NCBI RefSeq assembly: GCF_000208865.1
Contig: NC_018395.1
Coordinates: 775,920 to 839,919, forward strand
Length of the DNA: 64,000 nt
Direction of reading: 5' to 3'
Source of the DNA: Neospora caninum Liverpool
Taxonomy: Eukaryota; Apicomplexa; Conoidasida; Eucoccidiorida; Sarcocystidae
Part shown: positions 11,571-24,617 of the stretch, one piece after another
How positions within the stretch are numbered: the first letter of the stretch is position 1
Layout of the letters: every line of letters starts with the position of its first letter
Notes under the pieces: generated by a model
Database searches by the model: none
Told to the model about the DNA's origin: nothing
What the model saw: only the letters and a program-made list of their open reading frames with translations
Made by a program: the position numbers and the translations under genes

Positions 11571-12797
11571 ATGCTGGCAAAATGAGAAAGTTCAGTGAAG
11601 AAACTGTCTTATCTCGTGCAGGGCGAAGAAGAGGTACAGGTATGAGAACGGATGAACGCTCTAGTGATTTGGGTGGCTCGTTAAACATTGCTGTTAGTGA
11701 AAAGACGCATTACGCCTTGCTGAGCAGACGTGCCTCCCTGACGTGGCCGGTCGTCGTTTTTTGTGGGTCCTGCTGCTCATGAGAGGGATGTCTGACATGG
11801 GAGCGACTGGGGCGATGGGATCAAGACGCTTCATATAGAACTTCGGAGTAACTCCTGTCTCAGAGTCTATTTGTTGTAGTGGCACATATGAGGACGACAG
11901 CTATGTGGCGATCGGAATTGTGCAATTTCTCCCTCAACAACCTGTTTTTGCGAGGGAGGGGTTGCTTATTTCGGTTACATTTGGCTGAGGTAAGGCGCTG
12001 AGGGCGATGACCTATTTCTGAAGGCCGTTGCCAGTACTTGGGAGCTTATGTGGTGACCTCTCAAGTCACTAATTTGCGAACAGGTGTTTGTCCGCGTGCG
12101 CATTCTCCTTGAGTCACGTGCCGCTTCTGTCGTTGTATTGTGTTACATACAATATATACAAATTCGCTGTATGCGGACGTTTGTTTCTCCGAATCTCTTT
12201 TAGTATACGTATGTTAAGAGCGCAGAGCTAGTCCCGGGAGCGATCGCCCAGCATATCAACACTGGATGCTTCATACCCGTGAACGGTAACGGACAGGCAC
12301 TTCCGGTAGATCTAATTTGTGCCGCAGTATATTTCAGACAAGTTCTGGTCATCTCCATCACTATCATTCCTAGTGAAAAACAATTGAGCGCGCCTTTGTT
12401 TTCTAGAATAATACACCGGTACACGGTGTCTCCTCTTCGTTACACATACGTCATCCTATAGAATGGCAACCCTCGCGCAAGTACAGCACCTGTGCAGGCG
12501 CAGCCGTGCTTAGGCGAGATTTTTCTGGTCGTTGGCAAGGAATCGCTTACCGGTTGTTTCAAGCCATTGGGCTCCTGCACAGAGCTAATGGCGGCTGGGA
12601 ACTCTAGGAATTACACATTAGATTTACCATAGCGATCCATTCGAGACCTCAGTTCCTCGGGCGAAAGGGAAGAGTAACCGTTCTGTGTCATGAATTCAGC
12701 CAGTTCCTTTCTGCGATCACTCGTCGCGTTGAGGTGGCTAAACAACGCTTGCGTCGTTCGAAGTTTAGGTGACAGCAGTGGCGCAACGCTGGACAGT
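11571..12797. other. Intergenic region, convergent 3' ends
   Basis: Sits between the cyclophilin stop and the stop of the convergent secreted-protein gene. No exon is supported. AT-rich tracts such as the one near 12140-12170 are consistent with untranslated sequence. Confidence 0.5.
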
Positions 12798-14080
12798 TCA
12801 CATTCTTGTGTTGTTGCAACCTCCTACGGGAAACAGAAATTTTCTCGGAGTGGCATCGACACAAGTGGCACGTTCGCCTACGATAAAGGCTTTCGGATCA
12901 CTCCTCCCGTTCAGAACGTCAAGATAAACCTTCTTGGAGCTTGGGTTAGTTTTGTCCCAAGCGACATTCAGGAACGCCTTCATCGCGACGAGAGGTAGTT
13001 CTGCTCCCATGGATTTTTGCCGGCGGTCAGTTTTGCAAGGGAAGGCAGCGGCTTACCTTTACCCACGTGATACCTGCAAGGAGGGGGATCAATTCCAGTA
13101 TTGAGTTTTTTACCTTCCAGACTACTTACCATGAAGGGTTCTTGACCATGTTTCGGAAATGCGAGTCCCCAATCTGCACCAACAACTGGTGTCAAAGCGG
13201 CACTTGATGTCATCGGAGATATGGCGGGTTTACATTTCGGGGTTGCGCCAGCGCTGTTTTTATGTCAGCCTGCAGGGCTGGATCCGGTTGTGCCAAATCG
13301 AGCCCCTCCTACAAAGCGGCTCTGAATCTGCTTTCCATGTGTGTCACTGTTATACTCACGATGCCAAGAGAACGGTCGAAGCTAGACAATGCCACTTCAT
13401 CAGTGCAATGGTAGAAGAGCCGGTTCGACGGGATGCTGGCCACATAGTTGCTCAGCAACGCCGTTGCTGTTGCCTCATCATATGGAATACCACTGGCAGC
13501 AAGAGCCAGAGCAAATTCACCAAGGTCACCGCCTGCGAGTCAAAAATTCTTGTGTCTCGTGTGGCTGTGTTTTTTGATACCTTACCAGGAGTGCTCAAGG
13601 ACGCCTCCGTGACACGGTCGTCCATACATGAAAAATGTTGTTCTTTTACCCGTCCAAAGGTAACATCGGATGGTTGGCCCCAGTTCGCCCGCACTTCAGC
13701 TGCATTGAGTCCGATTGTAGAAGAGTGATCTTGATGTATTTTCACTTTGCTCGGATTGCTATTGACACAAGAACAATATGACCAAGGCGGGCGCAATCAA
13801 CGTCGGCGATACCTTACCAAAGTGGAGCGATCTGGGCTAGGGTCCTCTCAACATCCGTCACGCCTAAAAATCAGCTCGTGTCGCCTGCTGGAAGGCACCA
13901 GTTCGATCCAAGATCGGCTAGTCTACCTTCATTGCAGTTGCATACTGCTCGGTACGTTTTCCCATTTAGTGTCAATGTTCCTTGAACGAATGGTTCTGCG
14001 CCGGGTTCGGCTGCTTGAACAACCACATATAGACCGGCCGAGAACAACGATGCCACTGTGATACGGGAGAAAAACGACAT
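12798..14080 (-). CDS. Secreted cysteine-containing protein, six exons, 234 aa
   Basis: Six minus-strand exons join in phase: 14080-13927, 13699-13586, 13532-13360, about 13183-13140, about 13081-13065 and 13000-12798 (705 nt with stop). The start is the ATG of a classic signal peptide (MSFFSRITVASLFSAGLYVV, ending near QAA). The mature part has six Cys, starting with a VCNCNE motif and including FSCMDD, FYHCTDE, a TC and a GC near the end. There is no C-terminal hydrophobic tail, so no GPI anchor or membrane span is predicted. Exon 5 is a 17-nt micro-exon between an AG acceptor and a GTAAG donor. Size, Cys content and signal peptide recall coccidian surface or secretory-organelle proteins, but I recognise no named domain. 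Exon 6 could also splice at a GTAGGAGG near its end. Confidence 0.7.
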
Positions 14081-14614
14081 GGTGGCTAGGAGCGTTGGTC
14101 GGTGAGTAGCCGGTCACCAAAATAACAATAGCGTCGATCGCTGTCCGGAGTCCCTTTTTCAGTGACACACTGTGACGGCCGAGTGTATATACTCTGCCGG
14201 TATTGTCTAGATAAAAGGCACGTGAACCGTCGCTGACTCCTTAGGTGCGATAAGGCTGGTGAATATTTTTTCCACCCGTTGACGATGCATTTCGTCTTTG
14301 ATCATCATGCCGTGGATCCGTATCCATCCGGTGTCGTCCTTAGGCCCAGCTTGTTTTTTCAAAATGAAAACGTAATATAGAAGGGGGCCGACTGTTGCTA
14401 CTGGGGTGGGGCATCATATCTATTCGGGTGAAAGGACACTGGCATTTTGCAAGAACAAGAGGTCCCAGATAACTCCGGGAACTTGTTTTTGGCTTTTCCC
14501 TTTGCCAAGTGAAGCCTCAGAAAGGTGGTGGCCTAATACGTTAGAGTTCGGGAGCTTTACAGACACAACACCCCCAACAAGAACGGACTCGGTCTGTGCC
14601 AGCGCGGACTGTTT
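14081..14614. other. Intergenic region
   Basis: About 530 bp between the start of the secreted-protein gene and the stop of the adenylyl cyclase gene, both on the minus strand. It probably carries the promoter of the former and the 3' untranslated region of the latter. No other feature seen. Confidence 0.5.
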
Positions 14615-17600
14615 TTACTTCATTTGCAGGTTTCGGTAACCTTGCCAGTCCGCAGGAGGCACTCCATCCAAGCTTTTCAAATAGTTGAGTAAATGCAATG
14701 AAGGGCCATCGTCTGGCATCACCATGAGACATTTCCTGGCAAACTCTTCTGCTTTACTCCACTCTCCCCGCAAGTAGTTTTCTAGGGCTTGTCTCCACAT
14801 TGCTTGGAACTCCACGGTTATTCCTCTCTGCATCATCGCAATGTCTTGATCCTGCCAACAACCCCCGGCATGCAGACACAGAAACTGGAGAAAGTGTTTT
14901 CCTCTTGTACGTGTGTATGCATATATGTCCGTTCCACAGATACGCCTGCCACAATAAAGCCGCTTACCACCATAAACATCCAGTCGACGTTTTCGCTTGT
15001 TTCTAAAGCATCATCCGGTGGATGGAATTTCCCCAACTTGGGGTGATCAAGTTGGGACCCCTCAAAAGCTGCAGAAACAGGGAAGTCTTGATCAAACGCA
15101 GATATTATCATTGGTCAGCAACAGAGTCAGCTATAGGAGTGCAAGCGGAAGTTGTCAAAGGCACCTTCCACAGCGCGATGTTCTCGTTCCGGCGTACCAT
15201 CTCTTAGATTGTCAAACGTGAATATTTTAATTGGACTGTGAGTGCCTTTAAGGACAACACAGTCGACTTGCCGACACCGAGACTGTGCTTGCGCACAGAG
15301 GTTGGACTGGAATGCGTCAGAGAACAAAATATTCACTCCGAAGTGGCGAGTCGCACTCAGTAGGCGTGCTGCCAGATTCACGTGAGGGGAGAAATATGAC
15401 GCGTCGATTTTGAACTTCGAGCCGATGACTCCTGTGAGAATCAGCATTTTCACATCAACAAGCGTTGTCGGTACAGTTTGCGGGCACGCCCCATTTAATC
15501 ATCGTCATCTAACTGGAGCTACCAAGTTTAATACATCTAAATGGCGTAGGTGGTGTGGTGTGTGGGTGTGGTGTGTGTCTTCCCACCTTGTATTGCCCAG
15601 CCACAGTGGAGACCGAGATTCAGATGTACAGTGTATCCAGCGCCGAAGCGGGGGATTATTTTCGGATGTTTTGCATACGTCGCCAAGTCTGAAGCACGAC
15701 CGAATTCCGCTGCATGCCACGCAAAACGGGATGACAACAGGCAAAACAGACAGAGAACATTACTCGGCAGTCTGTTGTCCAATAACTAAACCACTCTGGT
15801 CAGAACGCAGGACCTGAATGGAAACATGGGCTCACCAAGGACTTTCAGAAATGCAAAGAGCGACTTGTTGCATAAGTCCTTCACCTTTTTTGCAGCTGTA
15901 TCGCTCTGGGAGTTCTTGCCGAATCCTAACACCGACGTGCGGGCGAGGGACTTATTATCAGCCTGATATTAATGAGGCAAGACCGCCGGTCGCATCAGCT
16001 GTGAACGAGATGCCAGAGTCCCCACTGCGCTAGAAAAATTCGACGTGGTCAGTTGGCTCACCGCATCCCTCTCTTCGTCGTCGTCCACAAGCCAAACAAC
16101 AAAAAATGAGTCACCGATATTTTTGTTCGTTGTTCCTCCCCACTCGTTGACACAGTGGTGGACTATCCTAGCAATTTTATTGACGAAGACCATGACCTGC
16201 AAGAAGCGTAGTCCAAACAGGACCTATGAGGTATTTTCGAGAGAAACAATATGGGAACAGACCCCATCGCCGATGAGCACAAATTGTAGAAGCAACCGGC
16301 ATTTCAGGCATTTCGAGCACGAGTCTATCTGCGTGTGGCACTTACTTCCTCTGAGAGGCATTCTGTAATATCCTGGAAGTTGACGATGTCCGCGAACCCA
16401 TAGACGCCGTGAACCTTCTTCCCCGGGATGAGCAAGTCCAGACTGCCCCCTTCAGACGACATGTTCTGGGCAATGATCTCCGCTCCAGCTTGGCCAAAAC
16501 CTAGCTGAAAAACAAGGCAGTTCACGTTTTGTAGAAAGGGCAGCCCGATGATCTGGCCTTAGGTGACATTACGACGAGGGAAACACAAACGCTGGAATCC
16601 GCTCTCGGTCTCCACCTCGTAATTTGTGGGAGTGCGATTTCACGTATTTGGCGAAGTCTCCCTGTAGACCGTGCCGCCCGTGATTCGGGTACTATCCACT
16701 AGATCTCTCATTAAGGGCAAAAGGCAACGATAGGATTCTATCTCATCAATTGCAACAGTCGTGTTGCGCCCCGAAGGAGTTTCGCCTGCAGGAGACAGAG
16801 CTGTCCCGTATGGAGTGATTTCTCACCTGCATCAGGCCTCCTATTTTCAGGATTGTGTTTTCCAGCATGCTTGTTTCAAGCTGAGCAACCACAACAGTAT
16901 CACAATCCCGCGCCACTCTTGACCTCGTACGCCAATCTTTCTCGAAAACTGCGCTGGGCTCAGGCATAGAAAGCAAGAGGATAGCTGCCAGACTACAAGC
17001 GCTGCCTCGAACAGAAACCCGATTTTACTACAGTAACAACGAGGAATAGAAAGTTACTGTCCTTAGTTTAAGGCTCCACCTCGCATTTTCTCGCTGCCGA
17101 GCGAAACAAGACCGATTGTTCGTGGCGCTCAGCAATTCGAGAAGATTAAAGGCAACAGCGTGTTCGAATCAGAGCTTGGTGGAGTTCAAGGCCATCCCAT
17201 ACCTTGCTCTCATTCTTGTGCTTCTTCGAGGTGGCAACTTCGTCATTGCCAGTGACCTGAGGCCGCTTTAGAGGATCTCGTGCCAGCTGTTTGATGATTT
17301 GGACCATCTTTTCTATGGGCTCGATAACTAATGTATGCGTGAAGGAGCTGAACAGGAAAGAGCCTAACAAACCCCGACCCCCCAAAAGAAGAGGTTTAAC
17401 TCTACATATGCACACGATTATAAATATTGTACAGGCGCGTATGTATTTACGAATTTATGTAAGTAGGTTCGCGCATGGTTTTTGTCGGGCCTTCCCCTGG
17501 TATGGAAGGCTGCCGGCATTTGTACCGCTTAGATTTTATGTCCTCACCAAGGCAAAGAAGAAAGACGATCAGCAGCGTGACAAGCATCTGCTGAAGTGCT

Positions 17601-20600
17601 TCCAGCTGCTTCCCTGTCCTATTCTCGAAGACAGCTCGGCATGAGATGTGCATACACGCCGAGTCCTCATCCGTACACTCTTCAGGTACGAACACAACTT
17701 CTTGGAGCTGCACAAGAAAAAGACCGAGTGAAGGCAAGTAAATCGGGGAACGCAGCGAGCACGGTCAAAGCAGGGATACATTCTTTTGCGAGTATATATG
17801 CAGTTCAAACCTTCCCTCTGCAGACCACGCGAACCCCGTAGCCGAAGTCAAGGACCGCGAGACTTCTACTGCTGTTTCTAGCGGAGACGCTTTGATTTTC
17901 GTGAGGATATACCTCTGTTTTCCTGTAAGTACAGTTTTGCAAGGTTGGATCTAACCACGAGACACACTCAGGCTGTGAAACCCATTCACCTGCAAAGAAA
18001 TGCGTACCGCAGAAGAACCAAGAAGGCCAAGATCCAATAACGTTAATAGGAGGCAACTTAAAGGCATGCCACCACCTCATTTGTCTTTTCAGGGCAGTGG
18101 ATACCTTTCCTCTGCAGCACTGGAGCTGCGTTTGCATTACATCCAGACAGAGAACGTATGCGTGTACATGTATACGTATTAAGATAGATGTATATGTTTA
18201 CGCTTCCTCGTGTTGAGAAGGAGATAAGCATATCAGCCTCTGACAAATTATATCTGCGTGTAGAGATGTATGTATCTGGAGCTTGTGGGCTGATGGCAGC
18301 GCCGGTGTAGGCTGTGCACTTACCATCGCCGGAAGTTATTTTATTCAACGTTCTAACTCTGCCTCCACCTTCTAGGTCCGGCACCTCAAGGGAGAGCATC
18401 TGTCGCTCAAACGGCTCTCCGTTCAGGTGCATTCCTTTGTAACTCTCTTTGTAAACCCAGAGAAGTTTCTCCCAGCCTTCTGCAGTCAACCAGCCTTTTT
18501 CAGCTGAGCACAGAATACGCAATAAGTGCGAGGTGAGGGCAAATAAGTATCCGAGCGTGATGCCGTTTGTGACAAGTTGATACGTGTCCTGCTGTGTGTC
18601 CTCGCCCGCTGTCGTTCTCATCGCCAGATGGTGCAGGCTGTGCCTGTCTCCTTCGCATCCCTGAATTTTCAGTCTACGTCTGAAGGTACGAAGGATGTGG
18701 GAGTGACGCCTACTAACGTTTGTTGCCGGCGATATTCAACTTTGCACATGGGAAGTCCCAGCCATGCTGAGTGCAGCTCTCTTGCGTATGACTGCTGCCA
18801 AAGTAGAAGAGCATGGGAAGGCCCGCGGTCGCGGTATTGTCTTCCTCGTCAGGCATGAGCCTGGCCGATGCACGCAACGGCGGAGCAGCGACACAACGAG
18901 GCCAGTTTTCTGTGCACGATCCCTGCGCAAGAGGGCGTCGTTGTCCATTGCTCCACACCACGTGTCTGTCGGCCTTCCGTGATCAGATTTACTTACAGTG
19001 GCTGAACGGTCAAGATTAGCAAGATGCTCACGACCACCTTTCGAGTATTTGAATCGGATAGCGTTTTGCTGAGTCTGCTTGCCTCGACCTTCTGACTTTT
19101 TGCCGGCCCTGTTTGTTGAGCTGCGTCCTGATTGGAGAGCACGTTACCCACAGTCAACAGCACGTGCAGTAGCCTGTCCTATTCACGGGTTCTGTAGAAG
19201 TAAGTAGCCGGCTCGCTGTCGTTATCTGTATGTTACTGTGATGCTCGCCTCACTGCGACGCATTCCCGAAGGACCGAATCTGGATACTCCGCTACCTTTT
19301 CGAGTGGAACTGAGGACAGTCACTCTACTACCATTAGCCAGGGGCATGCATGTGTGTTGCTTGTAAAAGCTACAGGCCGACTGGGGGCTCCTCCGGTGAT
19401 CGAGGAGAATTGAAAATTCGCCTCCTCCCGTGGAAAGCCAAAGAATGATTCCCCGCAATAATATGGTAGAATTTTGCTCTCGGACCTGTGACGGGGGTGT
19501 ACCGACGTTACTGTCAGCTTCATCATCTTCATTTCGTTTGTCCTTTTGAAAGTACGCGAAGACATCGGACATTTTAACAACGCGGATCATTCTGTTGATC
19601 CTGAGGATCCGTGTCACCCTGCCGGTCCTCGCACCTTGCATTTACAGCAGTACACGCAGGAATCACATCTTCATTGACGTCATCTGCAGGAGTAACCGGT
19701 TGCAGGGAGGGATATAAACAGGGGTTATGTCGCAGTCACAAGCTGTCGTCGAGCAACGCTCACTCGGGCTGGGAATTTCGCCTGACTATTGCCATTTGTC
19801 CTTATCTTTATCAGCGTGGCACCCTTTAGTCGAAAGAGAAAAACATTGGCTTTCAATCATCCCAGCTGACATATGTGTATTTTGCTAATTGGTAACTTTG
19901 TAGGAATACTAAGTACTTCGGCAAGTACTTCAAACGTGCACCATGGTATAAAGTTGTATAGTTGCCGCTTTGCTCTTGTTGTTCTCGTTCCTATTCGCTT
20001 TCTTCCCTCTTTTCCCGCCCCCGTGCCTTCCGTCCGGCTATTTTGGGCATCGATACACGGAATCGAATATGGATGGTTCTTGTAGCTGCGTCGAAGACAG
20101 GTGTCAATCTCACCAATTCTCCCGGCCCTGCCAGCCCTGGCTGCGGACGCTCCTACATGGGAATTGCGATCTGTTTTCGTGTTCAAGAGAAATGCGTATA
20201 TTGGGTCGACGATCCATGGAACGTCGAGACAGAGAGAAGCAGTCGCAATAACGTCCAACCAGAAAAAGAAACTCCACTTATAGTTTTCGTCGACGAGAAT
20301 GGTGACAATCATCTCTGCGAGGAAGAGGACGAGTGATACGATGAACCCAATTTGGAAGGCGGTGTCTGCTGATTTATCAAAGAAAGCTAGTTGAAAGTCG
20401 TTGCCAAAGAGAGCGAAGAAGACGTTCAGCGTCGAAATGGCCAGCACTGCACATAGGCAACAGCGAATCAGAAAAAATGCTGAATGAAACCGTCATTTTC
20501 TATTTAATGAGATAGCGAAAACTGTATGAATATTTTATGAATGTTTCGCGGTAGTGTCTAGCAATGGGTGCGCAAAAACGTCTTCTCCTCTTTTCGGAGC

Positions 20601-20846
20601 GGAGTTCAGCCAACACTACAAGCGCAACCTGATTTTGTGATGTGATCTGAGATTCTACATGGAACAAGAATGAGGAATTCACTGACCCGTCATGCCGACA
20701 GGATTCTCGTGTTTGAGAATTCCAGCCAGGCGGTCCCGCAAGCTCTCTTTGGGCTTCCCCTCTGTCATCAATGCATCGGTTTCTGAATGCATGGGGCCGT
20801 CATTTTCCTTGTTCCCGTTTGTCCGCACATAGTCACGATTTGCCAT
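14615..20846 (-). CDS. Adenylyl cyclase, alpha type, with N-terminal voltage-sensor module
   Basis: Joined N-terminal exons are 20846-20687, 20446-20114, 19634-19486 and 19127-18997, all in phase. They encode four hydrophobic helices S1-S4 (S3 holds FFFWLDVIATASLCLDV), then S4 RVTRILRINRMIRVVK with a positive residue at every third position, then a membrane helix VVVSILLILTVQPL. Further exons at about 18.9-17.2 kb encode an extracytosolic part, another membrane helix (VTLLIVFLLCLG) and the linker HTLVIEPIEKMVQIIKQLA typical of apicomplexan cyclases. Class III catalytic pieces follow: GFADIVNFQDIT (exon 16504-16346, first metal Asp), NIGDSFFVVW (exon 16196-16062, second metal Asp), and FKIDASYFSPHVNLAARL (about 15440-15210) with the transition-state Asn and Arg. 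The C-terminus (14836-14615) has the helical tail ending in DGVPPADWQGYR. It makes cAMP from ATP for PKA signalling. The true start may lie further upstream. Confidence 0.88.
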
Positions 20847-23800
20847 CGTCTCTGCTTTCCTTGTAGGGAGTCAGGAAGGACACCAATCTTTCGACTGCGT
20901 TCACGATGATTCGCCACGTTTTGAAACCTTTGTGACTTGACTATGGAGTGAAGAGAAGAGGAGACGATTGAGTGTCGTGGAAGCCTGAGTACGGGAAGGT
21001 GTGTTCCGGTATAAAGAACTGATATTCGATTGGCGAAGAGTGCGCCGAAACCGAAAAGGCGCGCCTGCGGCAGGTAGTCGACTGTTGTCAGCCGTCATTC
21101 GCTGTACACAAACTGGCTGACTGGAATTTTGATTTTTTCATGCACCGGGTACTACATGCACCAAAGAAGGCGAGTCTTGGTCTACAGCAGGTACATGAGA
21201 CTACAGTCAGGCATGCGGTCGCCTGGGGCTCCGCGGTAAGAGGCCCAGACAGAGAGATCCGCACCCTTCCTGAAGTGAATCATCGTTTACGATATTGCCG
21301 TACTGATGGAGAATGTTGTGATCTGCGCAGCAGTGACAACACAGCATACTCAACGACATATGTGTCACTCGAGCGCGGGTGCTGGACGGGATGTTTTGGT
21401 TTCGCCGCTCAAAATTGTCTACATATCGGCCACCTCGGAGTTGGGCGATCTGCATTTTCCAAGGAAAAACAACCAGCTGCTCTCTCTTCGCATGTTTCTA
21501 TGAAAAGATTCCCTGCATGCAATACCAACAGCACACGAAGTTGGGATCGAGCCTTCAAGCCTTGTGGTCTGTTGTATACGAAGAAACTGAAAAGCCATGT
21601 TGATCCATCAGCTTCTTTAGTGTTAGTTTATAAATTTCATAACTCGGTGTGAGTGCGAGCTCCATTTTTCTAGAAGCACAGGAAAAGCGAGGCAATCTCA
21701 CCGTTGCTCTTGAGCATGCACCCGCTCCTTCCATGAGGACTCTTATCTAGGTTCCCCCGGGACCTTCCCGCCATGGTCGGATGTTGTGATTGTGGGTCAC
21801 GTTCGAACAAGGTTCATTGGTATATCCTGTCGACATACCGTGTTGTCCTTTGTAAAAAGGCGCTTTTTAGAGAGGAAGCAAAACCCAATACTGTCACTAC
21901 CGCCACAAAAACGCATATCTATGCATCTATGCACGCTGCGAATCAGCTGCACATCAACTTCACGCTCCCTCCCTTACGTTCTCATGGACCAGTACACGGG
22001 TTCGTGTTGCCTAAAGAGATGTGTTGCAAACTAGTCTAACCACCATTCGTTGCGTATAGGGAACCCACTCGAGAATGAGCCCAGGAACTCACGAGTAATG
22101 GCCCAAAGACGGATGTAATCTTCGCCCGACAGCCGGCCTCACTACGAACGAGCTGATGTTTCAGTCGCGCTTGGCTTTGTCCGATGACCACGAGCGCACC
22201 TGCTGGGTCCTCCGAACACTCCTGTGGATGCGGCAGGCCCGTCGTACGTACCTGGAAATCAGAGTCTTTTATTATGTCTGGATGCTCATGTGCACGGATT
22301 ACTGGTAAAATAAGCTTATCATGCCGCAGATTTGCTTTCTGATGTGAACACTGGTCGGCCTACGGGAAGTTGCCTCCCTGTTTGTATAGCCTTGAACCCG
22401 GTGTTGTCTTCCCGCGGTTCAGGCGGAAGCGCTTAACTGTGTTCCTCTGCCTGCAGCCGCCACAGGTTGTGGGCCGCAGAGGCAAGGTTTTCTGTCCAAC
22501 TCAGCTCCGCTTCTGTGGGGAATCGAGACGTCTGACAGCGGTGCACATATACGGGTTGCTCTACTCGTCAACCGAGTATCTCTGTCCTCAATTAGATGCC
22601 CGAGAACTCCACTCTAGCGTCTTTGCACTTCTTGTGGATCAACAGTCCACAGCGCGCGCCGGAAGATGCAGTGCCGGCGTTACGCGTACCGCACCAGCGA
22701 CACGAAAGTTCCTTTCCCATACTAGCATTACCGCATGATGGCTGACGGGCCCCCACAGAAGAAGCGCTGTTCCAATTTGGATGACACGCTGGAGCATTTC
22801 TGGATCACGAAACCAGTCCATGTGACGATGTAAAAACCCTACGTCGGAAATAACCTGCTGTGCAGCGCCTCAGGAGCCATTGATAAGGCAGCTTGGTGTT
22901 TCTTGAATGAGAAAGCGCGAGAAGACCCTCTCCTGAAGTAAACGGTCAGGCGTACTCCATCCGCGTATGCACATCCATGTGTGCATTGTCGTGCATACAA
23001 ATGCAGATGTGCAGAAGGATCCCAAAACGACAACCGTTACCGTCACGGGTGGTACCTAACCCGAACAGCGGCCAACACGCGTTTCGCTGCTCCTCTCATA
23101 CGGCTGAGAAACCGAGGTGGTATTTTAAGTGTGTGTATGTGGCAAGAAAGGGGGCAAATATTGTGAGTCTCTTCAGTCCCTGTAATCCCTTGAGCTTGTC
23201 ACTCCTCCTCCACAGATGGATGCTGGTACAAGAATGGGTAGTCTTCCGCTCAGGACTTGCTTACTCCAGAACAATTCAACAGACAACACCCCAGAGACGC
23301 ACGCCAGCGGGTATCTCACGTGTCGGGGCCTTCATGAGGCAACGACGTAGTTCCCTCCTAGGCGGGGAAGCATTCCAGGATAATATAGCATCTTAAGAGC
23401 CCAGTCAGAGCTACGGAAAGTAGCAAACCTTAGTTCAGTCCAATCGCCACAGTTCCACTGTCACCGTAGCCTGACACGCAAAAGAGTCTTCTGGAGACAC
23501 TGCACTGTACACGTTTTATCGCTGTGCAACTACTGCAGCACGGGCCGTCCCAGCATGAACTCCAGCATCACCGGTCTTCTACGAGTCGTTTCGTAGTGTT
23601 TGCCTCCAGAACAATCGCGTCGTCTTCGATATTCCCCTCTCCAGGGTCGACTAAGGCAGATAAGCTCGGTGATGCCTGCATCCCCTTCAGCTGTCGGAGA
23701 ACACGCCGCGGCCATTAGCATGGGCAAAAAAAAGTTAGCCCGCATTCACGAGCATAACCCTCCCTGTTCACGCCACGCCACAAGGCCCAAGACCTTTGGC

Positions 23801-24617
23801 TCACCAATACCACGGGATGGCGTTTCGCATCCAAAAGTTGGACAAATCTACTCTCCAAAATCCGTTTTTTCCCTGCGCACCTGGAACGAAAAAGGATAGG
23901 GGAAGTCTGATGAACCAGAAAACACTTCGGAACCCCTTCAGCGCTCAGGGTCATCCCACACGACCGCATAAGAGTATGTGTCTGAAGCAGCGAGCATGCA
24001 AGACGTTGCCGGCGATGGTAACGGTCGAACGCACCCCGTTAGTAAAAGCAAACCACTGTTCTCCACAGAACCTGTTCTTCCATACTGGACGAGCGAAACT
24101 TCCTCCCCTGGTCCGCTACAGTTGAATGGTCGGCGGACAAGATCTAGCTTCAAGAAAATGCCCGCATGTGGGGGAACATCTGTCCCTTGTACCGTTTCGA
24201 TGCCACTCCTCTCCCAGGACAGAGAAACGCCATACCCCCCGACGAGTGCTGTGCAGCAGTGCAAACAGTTATACCATGATCTCTGTAGGTAAGACATTGG
24301 ATTATTCAATTGTTCGCGGCTTTTCCCTCTTGTGATGGGAAACGCACCGGAAAATCCTAGTGAACTCCATCACTCCGTCGACTCTCACCGGAATCTACCC
24401 GAAAATATCTTTAAACAAGTTCAGTCGGAAACCACAAAACGGCATCACAATGTGGCTAAACCCGCCTTCGTATCGAGAACACAAAAAACGGAAGTGCCTT
24501 TCTAGGGCAAAGAAACGGACCCCTGCTACACAAAACCGCTGCACGTCGTCGGCACTGGGTCTCCCATTTGACGTTCCATAAGAACTCTAGTCGAGCTTCT
24601 TCAAGAAAAAGTAAACC
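20847..24617. other. Region without an assigned gene
   Basis: About 3.8 kb between the adenylyl cyclase start and the transporter stop. It may contain 5' exons of the cyclase, for example an ATG-opened basic frame at 21098-20930. I could not join that exon in phase to the one at 20846. Minus-strand pieces at 22093-22251 and about 22738-22821 look like exons and are treated separately. No plus-strand gene is supported. Confidence 0.35.
22093..22251 (-). CDS. Isolated candidate exon, 53 codons
   Basis: A CAG acceptor at 22252 and a GTGAGTTCC donor after 22093 bracket 159 nt that are open in one frame. The product includes GALVVIGQSQARLKHQLV followed by a Cys/Arg-containing segment. The ALVVIGQS stretch vaguely recalls the nucleotide-binding region of P-type ATPases, but no DKTGT motif was found nearby. 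It could be an upstream exon of the adenylyl cyclase gene or part of a separate small gene. Confidence 0.3.

Noticed and set aside
22093..22251. P-type ATPase assignment
   Set aside because: Only a short ALVVIGQS-like stretch resembles that family, and no DKTGT or hinge motif was found nearby.
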